A DNA stretch of 64,000 nucleotides from Nymphalis io (Eukaryota > Arthropoda > Insecta > Lepidoptera > Nymphalidae): contig NC_065902.1 in assembly GCF_905147045.1 (NCBI RefSeq), positions 12,655,377-12,719,376 of the forward strand, read 5' to 3'. The position numbers were made by a program, and so were the translations under genes. This document shows, piece by piece, positions 38,804-51,549 of the stretch. Each line of letters opens with the position of its first letter. The first letter of the stretch is position 1. A model generated the notes under the pieces. That model was given only the letters and a program-made list of their open reading frames with translations. It made no database searches and was not told the origin of the DNA.

Positions 38804-39614
38804 GCTAACCGCTGGCTTAAAAAATATATATCAACGTATTTACTGAACCAGTAAGATAAACCCGATTCTGTTTTTTTCATATCGAAAACAATTGAGCACG
38901 GTTGTATAATAAAAGGCACACATCGTCATATTACCATAATATTGCTTTATGATGCAAACATTTGATGTAAGTCAATTTCACGCATGTAAAATAATAAAAG
39001 CAAACGGGGCCATAACAGGATGAAAGACAGACGTCTATTGGATTACATAATAATTAAAGTTCTGTCTTTTATCTTATATATATAAAAGGGGTGTCGGTAT
39101 ATGGTAATGTTGGAGATAAAAATTGGTACATTGGTATAGTTGTTGCAGGTTATAGTTTATAAGTTTATACATATTTATTCCTCAAAAAGACAAAAACAGT
39201 CACTTACATGAGAAATGTTTACAATTTAAAAAAAAATATTATGCAAGTATTTCGCCTTTCTTGTAATATTAATAATCTTGTAAAAGTGATATAATATTAA
39301 TCTAATTATAAAAAAGTAATGTCGTTACAAGTATAAACAATAATAATTAAACTGGTAAATAACACGTTGGTAGTACACTTATATGCAATCCAACTGATAG
39401 CTATGATAATTTGTTATAGTTTTGATCATGGAAAATATATTCATCATCATGGAAAAATGGATCATGGAAAACACAAAAACTGATGTGGGCCAAATTTGAA
39501 CAGCCAAATTTATCAACTTTTTGTTTGACTTATATATATGATACTCGATTCATATACTTAAAAAACATATTATATTAATAAACCGGTAACAGCGTTAAAT
39601 AATGATCATTCGTA
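38804..39614. other. intergenic AT-rich, no feature seen
   Basis: No repeat or gene is recognised. Confidence 0.5.
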
Positions 39615-40055
39615 ATGGATAGTAATAGATTATATATTACAATAGCAAACCTGACTGTCGTAGTCCTGCCTATAAATATATCAAGAGAATTTATACAGAA
39701 CTACGACTGGGTTATACCAAGCTTAAACCAAGTGGATAGTATAAGAACCTTGGTCATGAAAATATTATTGTATATTATAATAATATTATATATTATTATG
39801 TATATTCTTTATAAAGTATTGCTTGCCAACTTTCAATTTAATATATCTATGAATCTCGAACACGTATACCAACATCGACTTCTACATATTTTATGTAATT
39901 TTGTTATAACATCATGTAATGAAGAGCTTAAATTATGTATCACTACGAAAGTGATAAGGGTCAGCTATCAATTTAGAGTTTCTATAAATTATAAATCAAG
40001 TAATTTGAATAAGGGTCTCGTATTAGAATTATTGGGATATGTATTTTACCGTTAG
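39615..40055 (+). other. 146-codon ORF, unrecognised
   Basis: ATG to TAG, very AT-rich, with an isoleucine/tyrosine-rich hydrophobic run (ILLYIIIILYIIMYILYK). No family motif, no splice context and no neighbour supports it. Probably a chance ORF; a decayed membrane-protein exon is possible. Confidence 0.15.
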
Positions 40056-40286
40056 TGAATTAGAGAGCACGCATAGTGGATATGTTTTCGGGTCATGAGA
40101 GGTCTGAAACAAATCGAAACTAATTTGTGTCTTGCCACTTAGTGCTACGTTTCCAAAGATCCTTTGTTAAAGTTCAACTTTTTGGTGTATCTAAAATGTG
40201 GACTTTGGGATTAGTTGTTGCCAAATATTTAACAAACAACTTACTTCTGAAAGATTGATGTTGTCTCAGCGAAAGAAATGGCTCAG

Positions 40287-40525
40287 TGGATATTCTACCG
40301 CAAAACAGCAGTACTTGGTATTGTTGTGTTCCGGTTGGAAGGGTGAGTGAATCAGTGTGATTACAGGCACAAGGAACATAACATCTTAGTTCCCAAGGTT
40401 GGTGGCGCATTGGAGATGAAAGCGGTGGTTAACATTTCTTACAATGCCAATGTCTACGGGCGTTGGTGACCCCTTACCATCAGGTGGCCCATATGCTCGT
40501 CCGCCTGCCTATACCATACAAAAAA
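40287..40525 (+). repeat. SINE family A, 5'-truncated
   Basis: GGATATTCTACCGCAAAAC to CTATACCATACAAAAAA, with CCCTTACCATCAGGTGG as the tail motif. Confidence 0.85.
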
Positions 40526-40554
40526 GATTGCTGATTCAAATTCGTACACTGAGT

Positions 40555-40700
40555 TTCCATGTTTATAATTCATCTCGTGCTAGAGCCGTGAAATATTGCG
40601 AGTAAACATGCAAGCGTTGGATTCAGTTCAGTCATATGAACTCATATATATCTGGTACGGTATCCCAAAGTGGATTTGCGTGATGGAGTAATCCCCTTAG
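40555..40700 (+). repeat. degraded SINE family B body
   Basis: TATAATTCATCTCGTGC, then only scattered B blocks (GTAAACATGCAAG, GCGTGATGGAGTAA). Confidence 0.45.
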
Positions 40701-42099
40701 CTTTCTTTTCTTTCTTTCTCGTATGTGTAACAGCGAGACATTTACTTTTCATGTTTTAAATACTTTAACTCGTATAAATATGTATCTTATAAAATTAGCT
40801 TTTTCCTAATGATATTAGAAGAATTTGTTCTTGTTCTGATAAAATTAATTCCTAAAGACGTTAATATGCGAATAAAGATCGATAAGTAGGTATAAAATAC
40901 TATTGAATAAAATAAAATAAATTTCATTCCATTTGATTCTATGCACGAATCAATCCTTCTAATTTAAAATACCAGAAAACTTATCTTTCGCTTACATCTA
41001 TCTCCATATCGCACATCTTTGGATTTAAAGCAAGGTTTTGTAATATGATACAGCAAGCACTTTTTCATAATTGTATATGTGGCAGACAAACAGTGAAAGT
41101 GACAAAGACCTGATGAGTGCAGTTAAGCAGCTATGTTGGTTTTTATATCTCTGTTTGAGATTTGCGAATCTCATACAGAACTCGATAATTGTTAAAAAAC
41201 ATATATATAAAAATACCTAACCAAACTTTAAGCAAACTTTTATAATATTCGTTTTTTTTACAAAAAGTGTACTGTATTGTCACTTGCACTAAAAGTATAC
41301 AAAAATTTTGTTACGAGATTTGAAAAAAAAATACTAGAACTTCTTGTCGGTTCTTCCCGGTTGATATCAGCATTTACAGAACCAAAGTTTAGTGCTTTAC
41401 ATTAACTTTAATGATGTATCATGAAAATTCAAAATTGCTTATAAAAGCCGATTAAAATACAGAATATTTAGATTTTTGAACAAAATTGCGGTTTTCTTTC
41501 CCACAATACAATTCCATCGGAAGTTGACTGAATATAGACACACAATAACGTAACCATCCGCGTTGCTCGTTAAATAACTTAATTGAAAACTAGACTCGTA
41601 TCAGTAGCGAATCGTTTCAAACATTTCAATTCGCAAAAGGCCCGTTTGACTAATTGAACGTTAAAACCCTCCCGCCCGATGCCTTCGGAATCAGTCAGAT
41701 GTTTCTTATTCAGTGTTCAACTCAGGACTCTGTTTGTTGATGTGGAAATTTTGGTGTTCCCAAAATTAGTAATATAAATAACATTTGTCAAGAGATCAAA
41801 GTTTTCCAGGCAAAAGAACAGCAAAACAAAGATTATTGTTATATATGTTTGCATAATTAATAGCAATATGAAAAGCTTTTGTGAACAATGTGTCCTTAAA
41901 TTTCTCGTAGAAGATTGAAAATTTATTTAATTAATTTTAGCCTTAGAATGCGTAATTTACAATTACCGTAATTGCGTTATTTAAAAATTATTACAATAGT
42001 TTAAAAATATAAATTGTATTATATTAAACTTTTGGTGAATTTAATAATTTTCGAAATAATATGTTAGACGATTTTCGAGGGTGGGGAAGAGGTGTGTAT
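40701..42099. other. intergenic AT-rich, no feature seen
   Basis: No repeat or gene is recognised. Confidence 0.5.
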
Positions 42100-42212
42100 A
42101 TGTCTTTTTCTGAACTCCAGATTACTTGTATGCAAAATTTCATGATGATCGATTGAGTAGCTTAGACGTTAAAGCGTAACAAACAAATAAACTCACTTGC
42201 ATTTATAATTGT
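42100..42212 (-). repeat. Helitron-like repeat fragment
   Basis: Antisense words AAATTTCATGATGATCGATTG, AAACAAATAAACTCAC and GCATTTATAATT match the same repeat type as 21898. A related scrap lies at about 57953-58015. Confidence 0.4.
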
Positions 42213-42514
42213 TAAACTCAACGCTACGACCAACGCGTATATAATTTAGAATAACCTAATATTTATTGAAGTTAATTTGATTATAAATTTTGTTTTAATG
42301 TTATTTAATTTCGTGATATGATTTTTACAACTACCGACATTATAATGATTTAACTTTTGTATAAATAGCGATGTATTTACAATGAACGATCATAATTATT
42401 GTTGAACTTGAGCAGGGTGGTTACTCTGCCTGTTTCATAAATATTGTTTATAACCACACAACACTTCTTTCGCTATCCTGGCTCAACTTCTGTTTCATAA
42501 TTTATATTAGGATT

Positions 42515-42757
42515 AGCGTGATATGGGCATGTGATGAGAACGGATTAAAAGCATGTTACTAGAAGGGTTATGAGTATGAATGTTGATGGATATAGGGGAC
42601 GGAAAAAAAGTGTGGATGGATTGCGTAAGAAAGGATATGTGTATGAAAGGGGTAAGTATTGAGATTACGAGTGACAGAAAAAAGTGAAAGGAAAACAAAA
42701 GTTGTGCCGACCCCACGTAGTGGGATAAGGGCAGGAATAAGAAGAAAAAGAAGAAGA
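42515..42757 (+). mobile_element. LINE 3' end relic (RTE-like)
   Basis: A GGATGGATTGCGTAAGAAAGG...GTTGTGCCGACCCC...GGGATAAGGGCAGG pattern with a GAAGAAAAAGAAGAAG tail. The translation resembles a WMDCV...CADP...W-D-K-G LINE C-terminus. Short and decayed. Confidence 0.5.
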
Positions 42758-43090
42758 TTAGGAGGGATTATTTATAGTGACGGCTCAAATTATGTTGAAA
42801 AAAAAGTGTTTGTAATTTACTTAGCGGCACAGACTACCAAATGTTTCGGATAATAGTGTGCAATTTATATTCATCAGAACGCAACTGACATACTAACCAA
42901 GATCGAATAAACCAAAATCTTTGTTTAAAAGCAAGTAAGTATTTTCCCGTGTGCCACATTTATATTGAATTAATGTTATCAATTAATACTTCCGGTCCTA
43001 CATATACGGCTGGTTCGGGTACATCTTGATGATTATTTATAAGTATAGATTAAAACTTCTGTTTAACAATTTAATTAGTAATTTCATAAG

Positions 43091-43181
43091 CACATGAAAA
43101 TTCAGTGGTGCTTGCCCGGATTTGAACCCACGATCATCGGTTAAGATTCACGCGTTCTTACCACTGGGCCATCTCGGCTTT
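43091..43181 (-). repeat. SINE family B, tRNA-related head only
   Basis: On the - strand: AGCCGAGATGGCCCAGTGG, GGGTTCAAATCCGGGC, ends just after CACTGAATTTTCATG. The body and tail are absent, as at 7419. Confidence 0.75.
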
Positions 43182-44038
43182 AATAAATAGTGCTTATTGT
43201 TTATTTATATTTTCTCAAATTATGTCGATTAATCAATGCTATAATAATTTTGTTTTATTATGTATAATGTAAGTATTAAGCTACTAGAATCTTATTTTAC
43301 TGATCTGGCTAGGTTGTCTGCTGCTTATCAACTTCCGGTGTAACATATTATTCTTTAATATTTAATGTTACATAATCCTGTATTATTAAATAATATTTGT
43401 CCGTAAATAATCATTAGAATAATTAAGATAAACAATGTTTAATATTATCTTTTAAGTTTGTAAATTTAGTATTAAATTAGGTCAAGATGTTTTTGTATAA
43501 ATACCGCCAGTTTAAATATATCGGGCATTGGTATTGTAACCGTTGTAACGAGCATTACAAGTGTTTTCTTATATAACGTATCGTCATATTCGCCGCCACC
43601 CTGGTAATCCACCTTCTATAAATATGATTTTTTAAATTCGAAAAATTACACATTTTATGGTTTGAAAAACCTTCCAATGTTATCTGAAACAAATTAAAAT
43701 TACATTTCCAACACATTTGACGAAGTCAAAGTTGATCTTGACTTAATTACTATGATAACTTATTTTAAATAATTTTATTTCACTAATGTTGAGCACAAAG
43801 ACGTAGGTTATATCTTATTTTCTTAAAATACAAAACAAATATTTCAATTCGTGCGTTGAATAATTTCTCCGCCTGTATTATGTCAGCAACACGCTCTTTG
43901 CTTTCCTCTCTTGATATCTCAGAAAGTGCTTATCTAAATACAGTTTAAAATTAAATTAAATGGAATGGATGTTATAATATTTTAAAAATTAATGATAATA
44001 ATTTGTAACGAATAATAATTTTGGTTACTCGCCTTTGA
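43182..44038. other. intergenic AT-rich, no feature seen
   Basis: No repeat or gene is recognised. Confidence 0.5.
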
Positions 44039-44163
44039 ATCACTCTCAGGTCTAGTGGCTTGCTCAAAAGGCTGTATATCTTAAGGTCCTGGATTCAAGC
44101 CATGGGACAGTGTCAAGCTATGGTTTTTGGGTATTTCTGTCAATAGATTCTCAGTACTAGTTG
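44039..44163 (+). repeat. SINE family D fragment (head and start of body)
   Basis: GGTCTAGTGGCTTGCTC, GGTCCTGGATTCAAGCC and ATAGATTCTCAGTA. Old copy. Confidence 0.6.
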
Positions 44164-44249
44164 TTTATGGAGTTATCCATTGCCTTGTTACGCAGTTGTT
44201 CCTGATATGAGAGAGCTAATACAGTTAGTAATTTAATTACAATCGGTTC

Positions 44250-44357
44250 AGTGGTATACTGAGAATTTCTCAACAAGAAAATCGAACAACTTTTTAATGG
44301 CTCGAACCATAGTTGAACCCAGGACCACGGCAGCTGCATTCTTATAACTAGCCACAA
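44250..44357 (-). repeat. SINE family D fragment, inverted partner
   Basis: Antisense: ACTGAGAATTTCTCAACAAG, AGTTGAACCCAGGACC, CTAGCCAC. Converges with 44039-44163. Confidence 0.6.
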
Positions 44358-45124
44358 ATAATATAACTTTCACACTTATAATATAACTAAGGATAGTCAA
44401 GAGGCCATAATATATCACATTATATATCACAAAAAACTATCGAAGTAGAACCTTACACCTATAAAAAATCTTCAACCCTAAAGTATCATATGAGATTGCA
44501 ATTATAATGATGTTATTTTAAAACAAACACACTTCATAATCTTCGTGTATAATGAATCATGAAAACATGACTTGCTAATATAATAAGATTATATCAAGCG
44601 ATTCTATACGCTTTTATGCTGATTAACATTATTGGGTTTTCAAATAATCACTGATTTCTGCACGCTGTAATTAATACTCTGTAAAGCCCCTGCCTTAATT
44701 TGTTAAATTCATCAAAAATGTGTAGGTAATTTTAAGCGTAGCGATATGTTACTTCTGCGTAGACTAAAACGAAATTATAACGGAATTTTCATATTTTAGC
44801 TACAAAGATGACTTTGTTTTATAAACTATAATCACTTATTTAACAATATGTTAAAAGAAGCCATTATTTTATTTTTTAAATTTCAATAATATAACGCACA
44901 TCAATACAAACTTTTGCATATTCATCTTTGTTTTAATTTGTCGTTTAAGTGATTACATATACGGGCTTATATCACCTTTTATCGGCAAAATTTGTCAAGT
45001 ATTATTTATTTTATAATTAATGTTTAAAAAACAAAATTTATATTTTAATAGTAACTGGAAAATATGTGACTATAAATTAATCAAGTTATTAATATGTCAG
45101 TGATGTCAACAATACGGTAGGTCG
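44358..45124. other. intergenic AT-rich, no feature seen
   Basis: No repeat or gene is recognised. Confidence 0.5.
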
Positions 45125-45730
45125 CGCTAAAATTCAAAAGATAATGGAGTTCACGCAGAGGTGTCTCGCAGCGAATGACGTGCGACTAAGCGTGGTTGAC
45201 CCTCCTGAAGGAACTTTAAAACATAAAGGTCGGTCTTTCACATTCCATTATGATTCAGGTGCTGTTGACTTATTAAAGAAAGCGTTTCTTGTAAATTTTG
45301 TGAGGAACGTGGACAAAACATAGCTTTTAACATTAAGAGGCATTATTCAGTCGTGTTCTCAGCACTATTTAAATCTCTTGTAGCGTCGAAATTGATAATA
45401 ATTTAATCGAAATTTTATTGCATGTTTTTCCAGATGTCTAAATAGACATCATATGCCAATGCATATGATATCATGATCGGGCGCGAAATATTGCCGTAGG
45501 CATTTAGTGTTAATATGACCACGAAAAATTCAAAATTTCTAAAATTTGACGTACACAATTATTACTCACAAGTACCCTCAGTAAATTTTGAAAGTAGTGT
45601 TTCGTCTCGTAATACTAAAGACCCGCTTTTGATAAATGATTTTACCGTAATTGATACCGATTTCTAGCTCCTAAAGCGGAAATTGTTAATGTGTTTAAAG
45701 ATAGATTAAGATTTTGGTCGGGGACTTTTG
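45125..45730 (+). pseudogene. Ty3/Gypsy gag-pro relic
   Basis: Broken frames give VVDPPEGTLKHKGRSFTF followed by HYDSGA, which fits a retroviral-type protease active site (D-S-G-A). Further on, AYDIMIGREILP fits the protease C-terminal motif (I-I-G-R-E-I-L), and later VFKDRLRFW. Frames are interrupted by stops, and no RT follows. 45730-45950, with an AATAATAAAGG signal, may be LTR, but this is unproved. Confidence 0.5.
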
Positions 45731-45959
45731 GTTACGAACGAGGTAATCCCGTAAGGCAATTGTGTAAGAAATGAGTAACTGGAGGTTACTAGGCTACGCT
45801 TAGCCATAGATCACATGTAGAACTTAATGTGTTTTGGATGTTTTGATTGTGTGTTTGTGTAACACAATTAAGGAGTCAGTTGTGCTTCGAGTTTTCTAAG
45901 GTATTATCTGTGATGTTAGAATAATAAAGGTTTTTTGTAAATTTTTTTTTAAACGGCTT

Positions 45960-47654
45960 TTCTGGTTGAGGTCATATGTGACCGAAGCAGGGAGTTGTTT
46001 TGACAACGAGCCGCAAGCGTTGTCAGTGTTACATAACGCTTCGACGGAGTCTAGATGTGTCGGTGCGAGTCGGCGACACTACACTGCAGTACTAGCCGCC
46101 CTACAGATAACACGTCTAGAAACTGTCTTTCGACTCGTTGTTATAATTGTGTTAAAATTGATTGGTATAGCGTTTGAATGATTCTGGATTTGTTATCTGT
46201 TACTCGTACCCTCATCCGTTAAATATATAATTTATATTAGACTGTTTTGATAGCTTGAAACTTTTAAAGACTTAATGTTTAATTGCTAAATTTACCGTGA
46301 CAATATTCAAAATAAAATCCATTAAAATTAATATCATTATTCTGAATCAAATTTATTTATTTTATGTAATAAGAAAATCTTAATTTCATTTGTTTTTTTA
46401 GCAGCGCCATCTTTAAACAGATTATGTTAGAATATTATTTTTTGATATAATTTTAGTAAAATAAATTATCTTAAGTTATTTAAATTCAATAAAATATTTA
46501 TTTAAATATTGAACTATATTTCAAGAATAATTTAACAGTAATTCTATTTGTTTGTTGTATACAAATTGTTAGTTGTTACTAAATGCGAAGGTCGCTTTAA
46601 ATCGATCAGAAGGCAAGAGAAAGACGCGGTTGTATCACTGGAACTATAAAAAGTATAAAAGGTTGTAAGGTGGTTCTTGTAATTAATTGTTACTTATAAT
46701 TCGCTGTTTTGTTTAATTTTGACTGAATTTCTATTTTCCTAAAAATTTAAATGAAATTCATTTATTTAAATCCTTACTTAATATTATTGCATTGAAAAAA
46801 ATAATAAAAAATAAAATTAATATACAAATTAGAGACAAGAAAAAATACGATAAAATAATCAATAAGATTTAATAACACGTTTTGAGTTGAATAAATATCG
46901 CAAGGAACTTCGTTCTTGCGAGCGTCCAGGGACCGCACATTTTTTTTTTTAAATTATAAACTGCATACCTTATGTTACTTTCAGTTGAGTATGAAAATCG
47001 AACATTATAATATATCATTAAAGAAAGAAATAAATAAATCAGAATATATGTAAAGCGATCCGAATATTGAAACTTTTTCTGCCATGTTGGTACGACAATC
47101 CAAGATGATACAGTGGACACAGTACGTACAGCCTAATCGAAGATCATATGTGGTTATATCATCACGATTTTAAATTGTATTCAATTTTGTACTCGGTGTT
47201 TGAAGATAATATTTATTTTTTCAAATTTCATAATTATAATATATGTACTATATAGATAAGGTTTTGTTTAAATTATGAATTACGAATATTCCTATTAACT
47301 CCTCCAATTAAACATAAATCTGTTAGGAGTAGTGACGACAATAATCCAAGGGGTCAAGATCGAAGCTGTGACTTTTACATAGCCAGGCAGCTCGTGAACC
47401 ATTGTGTTATTGATTTGTTTGCATTAGGAGCAGCAGTTATGCAAACGACATGGTGTTGCTGAGCTCATCAATCATTGCATCTGTGTCATATGTTGACGTT
47501 CATGGACTAAGGTATTACTGTTCAACTTTGATTCTGCTTTACAACATATACATTCGATCTACTCTTGAATACGCTTGTACTGTATAGAACCCATAGTATA
47601 TAACTTAAGTAAATGACCTAATTATGTATAATAAAAATATTAACTATCCCAAAA
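45960..47654. other. intergenic, no gene recognised
   Basis: 45960-46180 is GC-richer with a 71-codon ORF of no known type. The rest is AT-rich. Confidence 0.4.
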
Positions 47655-47827
47655 ATCACCAATATGGGAACCAGCCAATCTTGGGTACGTAGGTTTTATG
47701 TTCCTTGTACCTGTAGTTGCACTCTTACCCTTTCAAGCGGAACACAGAAATACTAAGTATTGCTGTTTGGCGGTAGAGTATGTGATGAGTGACCAATACC
47801 TACCCAGACAGGTTTCCACAGAGCCAT
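47655..47827 (-). repeat. degenerate SINE family A
   Basis: Antisense blocks TTTTATGTTCCTTGTACCTG, CAAGCGGAACACAGAAATAC, CAATACCTACCCAGAC. Confidence 0.6.
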
Positions 47828-47890
47828 ACCATCAGATAAATCTGTTTCTCTACTTATTTGAAAAAATAAATAATAGAACGTGTGATTAAG

Positions 47891-47969
47891 TTGGAATAAG
47901 CTCCAAACCTTCTTCTCAAAAAGGGGAGAGGAGGCCTTTAGCCCAGCAGTGGGACATTCACAGGCTGTT
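47891..47969 (+). repeat. SINE family B tail fragment
   Basis: GGAATAAGCTCCAAACC to CAGCAGTGGGACATTCACAGG and CTGTT. It stops exactly where the LINE begins. Confidence 0.75.
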
Positions 47970-47978
47970 GCGGTCATT

Positions 47979-48011
47979 TCTCCGTCACTGCTATCCGTGC
48001 AGTGACGGAGA
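47979..48011 (+). other. perfect 13-bp hairpin at the LINE 5' end
   Basis: TCTCCGTCACTGC (47979-47991) pairs exactly with GCAGTGACGGAGA (47999-48011) around a 7-nt loop. Confidence 0.8.
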
Positions 48012-48609
48012 AAGAATACATTTCACTGCCCCCCTCTTTCCCATGGGTGTCGTAAGAGGCGACTAAGGGATATCTGAGCGACCATCTGCTCACCTGGTGG
48101 TAGGATGCTAACATCCGCCTGGCTTGTTACCACCGTACGCATGGTGAAAAACTCGTGAAGTGGCTTGCAGCCGCGTTTCGAGGTCAGCCAGCGTACAGCC
48201 AGAGCCCGAGCGAGTATTGCCGCGATGGGTGTTGGTCCGGTTGGAGACGGCTGTTGAACCAATGCCGGGGGAAACTGTATTGACCTGCCGGTCAGGGAGA
48301 CCCGAAGAAACGGCTGTTCCGCTGGCCGCCCGTGGCATAGTACAGGGGCCCGAGCGTGCCTAACCAGCTCGTGAGGCTGCCCCACCAGGCCACGCATAAT
48401 CTCGGGGTGGACCGTCGTGCCGGTTGGTGACCGGTAGGTGGGGTCCTGGCGGCCACTTCCGGGGGGGTTCGGGGGCCCTTCCGTCCGGCGGGTCAGTGTA
48501 TTTTTCCTTTTGGCAACCACTTGGGGAAACACGCCTCCACACTTTGCCCATCCCTATCGTGGCAATACATCGCTCGCTTCACGTCTCTTTTCCATTTAAT
48601 TTCTCCCAA

Positions 48610-51549
48610 ATGACGCAACAAAAAAGAAATAACGGTCGTACAGCGGTGCTCACCCCCACCATACCCACGCTGTTTGAGGTCGAGTTCTCTAACATCCGAG
48701 GACTCCACGCTAACCTCAACGATGTCCACCACCATCTCGAGACAGCACGGCCAGCAATGTTGTTTCTCACGGAGACACAAATACTCCGTCCTGCCGATAC
48801 CAGCTACCTTAATTATCCCGGCTACACGCTTGAAGAATCCTTCAAAGCGAAAGCCGGAGTATGCTTGTTCGTCAGGACGGATGTTTGCTGTCACCGACTG
48901 CGCTGCTTGGAGGACCCCTCCTTCTCCATGTTGGTGGTACGTGTAGACCTGGTTCGTCAGAGCCGAGTCTACGTGTGCCTCTACAGATCCCACAATGGTG
49001 ACTTGGAGACAAGCCGACTATTTGACCATCTTAGTCGGGTGGCAGATGCTGCGCAAGAGCAATTTCCTAACGCGGAATTGGTGTTTTTGGGGGACTTTAA
49101 TGCTCACCACGAATCCTGGTTGAAATCCCTCAAAACTGACCATGCTGGAAGGACTGCTCATGCTTTTGCTCTCACACATGACTTGACCCAACTGGTTGAT
49201 CAGCCCACCAGGATCCCAGACATTGATGGGCAAGCACCTTCTCTACTGGACCTTCTGCTGACTTCTCACCCGGTGGAATATCAGGTTGTGGTTCAGGCTC
49301 CTCTTGGCTCTTCGGATCACAGCCTTATTTCTACCAGAGTGCCACAGGCCAAGCTGCCGCCACTAGCGGTATGCAAACGTCGCGTTTGGCACTATAAGTC
49401 GGCGGATTGGGACGGTATGCGCGATTACTATGCGTCGGTCCCTTGAAAGGAACGTTGCTTCAGTGGGAATGACCCGACAGCTAGTGCCGCTGCTGTTGCT
49501 GGCGAGATCATGCTGGGAATGGAATACTACATTCCTAGCTCAGATCTCGTCAGTAGGAGTACGCGTAACCGTTGGTTCACTCGTGAATGTGCCGATGCTG
49601 TATCAGCTAAGCAGGCGGCATATCGCAAGTGGATCAACGGCTGCATTAGCGGGGCATCTAACATTGACTCACTGAAAGCAAACTATAATAAAAATTCCAA
49701 GTCCTGTAGAAAGGCATACACGAGAGCGGATGCACAGCGCATTGTACAGATTGGTCATGACCTTGTTTCGCATCCTAGGGGCTCCCGTAGCTTCTGGCGT
49801 CTGACCAAGTCTGTGCAAAACAATTTCTGCCAACCTTCGCTGCCACCGCTCAGAAATCCGGACGGATCGCTAGCTCACAGTCCGCAAGAGCAAGCTGATC
49901 TCCTGGCTAAACTCTTTGCCGACAATTCCGTCATCGATGATTGTAGTGCACTGCCACCTACAATACCTGCATGTGGCCATACGATGCCTGACATTAAAAT
50001 CAGGCAACGTGATGTGCGTGCGGAGCTGCAATCACTTGATGTACGGAAAGCTAGCGGTCCCGATGGAATACCAGCCATAGTGCTGAAGAAGTGCGCAGCG
50101 GAGCTGTCTCCTGTGTTAACGCGCCTGTTCCAACTTTCTCTCTCTTCGGGAAGTGTGCCATAGGCTTGGAGAAGAGCTAATGTGCAAGCGGTTCCCAAAA
50201 AAGGGGATCGGTCTGACCCGGCAAATTATCGGCCAATAGCTATCACCTCAGTACTTTGTAAGGTGATGGAACGGATTTTAAACAACCAACTGATCCATTA
50301 CCTAGAAGATCACTGTCTAATTAATGATCGTCAGTACGGTTTTCGACCAAAACGGTCCACAGGTGATCTTCTAGCGTACGTAACACACCTCTGGGGTGAA
50401 GCTATCGACAAGCATGGAGAATCGTTGGCTGTCAGCCTCGATATCTCCAAGGCTTTCGACAGGGTCTGGCACAGAAGTCTTCTCTCCAAGCTACCGGCAT
50501 ATGGTCTGCCTGCTCAGCTATGCACCTGGATTGCCAGCTTCCTACACAAGCGTAGCCTTCGTGTTTTAGTAGATGGTTGCGCTTCACAATTCTATGTAGT
50601 GAATGCTGGGGTCCCCCAGGGATCTGTGCTATCTCCCACACTCTTTCTTTTGCATATCAATGATATGCTCTCCCTTGGGAACATACATTGCTATGCAGAT
50701 GATAGTACAGTGCATGGTGGATACCACGGACGCGCAGTGGCTGGGCGGGCGGAAACTGAGGAGAGGCGGGAGAATCTTGTCATTGAACTCGATAGGACGT
50801 TAGATCTCATCGCCAAATGGGGCTCTGATAATCTTGTTGAGTTTAATGCCAAGAAAACACAGGTATGCGCTCTCACGGCGAAAAAGTCAACATTTTCCCC
50901 TCTTCCCTCCCTCTGTGGTACTCCGCTGGTGATGCAAAGCAAAATCGCCATGCTGGGGATTGACGTTCGCTGCGACCTTAGTCCAAGGGATTTCATCGAG
51001 GCTGTTATAAAAACAGCTTCACGGAAACTCGGAGTTCTGAACAAGGTGCGGCGCTTTTTCACGCCACAACAACTGTGCCTGCTGTACAAAACACAGGTAC
51101 GGTCTTGCGTGGAATATTGCTCGCACCTTTGGGATGGCTCCGCTAAGTACCTACTTGAGGCCTTGGACCGGTTGCAGCGACGTGCCGTACGCATTATTGG
51201 CGACGTAAAGGTCACAAACACCCTTGAACCTTTACAATTGCGTCGTGAGATAGCAGCACTGAGCGCTTTCTATCGACTGTATCACGGCGAGTGCTCTGAG
51301 GAATTATTCTCTCTAATTCCTGCTTCCCCCTTCCTTCTTAAGTCCACGCGGGCTGGTTCTCGATGTCACCGCCTAACTGTGACATCAATTCCATCGCGAA
51401 CAAAGAAATTTGGCAACTCCTTTCTTTGTCGCACTTCCAAAAAATGGAATTCCTTACCAGCTCACGTATTCCCCTCCTCTTACAACCCGGGTTCCTTCAA
51501 ACGAGGCGTGAAGAGGTATCTTGCGGGCCGGCAAGGCGAAGGCGGCTAG
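48610..51549 (+). pseudogene. LINE ORF2 (endonuclease-reverse transcriptase) with two internal stops
   Basis: About 980 codons in one frame, with only TGA at 49444-49446 and TAG at 50161-50163 breaking it. The start is taken as the ATG at 48610 (MTQQKRNNGR). The endonuclease has SNIRGLHANL, LFLTETQI, LGDFNAHH and GSSDHSLIS. RT has VPKKGDRSDPANYRPIAI, DISKAFDRVWH, GVPQGSVLSPTLF and the catalytic CYADDSTVH. The C-terminal part has SHLWDGSAKYLLEALDRLQR and WNSLPAHVFPSSYNPG. The element nicks DNA and copies its RNA at the nick. Catalytic motifs look intact, but each stop truncates the protein before or within RT, so the copy should be inactive. Confidence 0.88.

Noticed and set aside
45966..46181. 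71-codon ORF as a host gene
   Set aside because: No motif, no splice signals that extend it, and it sits next to a possible LTR; left as unassigned sequence.
48023..48532. 169-codon antisense ORF and other overlapping frames in the LINE leader
   Set aside because: Shadows of a GC-rich 5' leader. Proline/arginine-rich composition and no motif.
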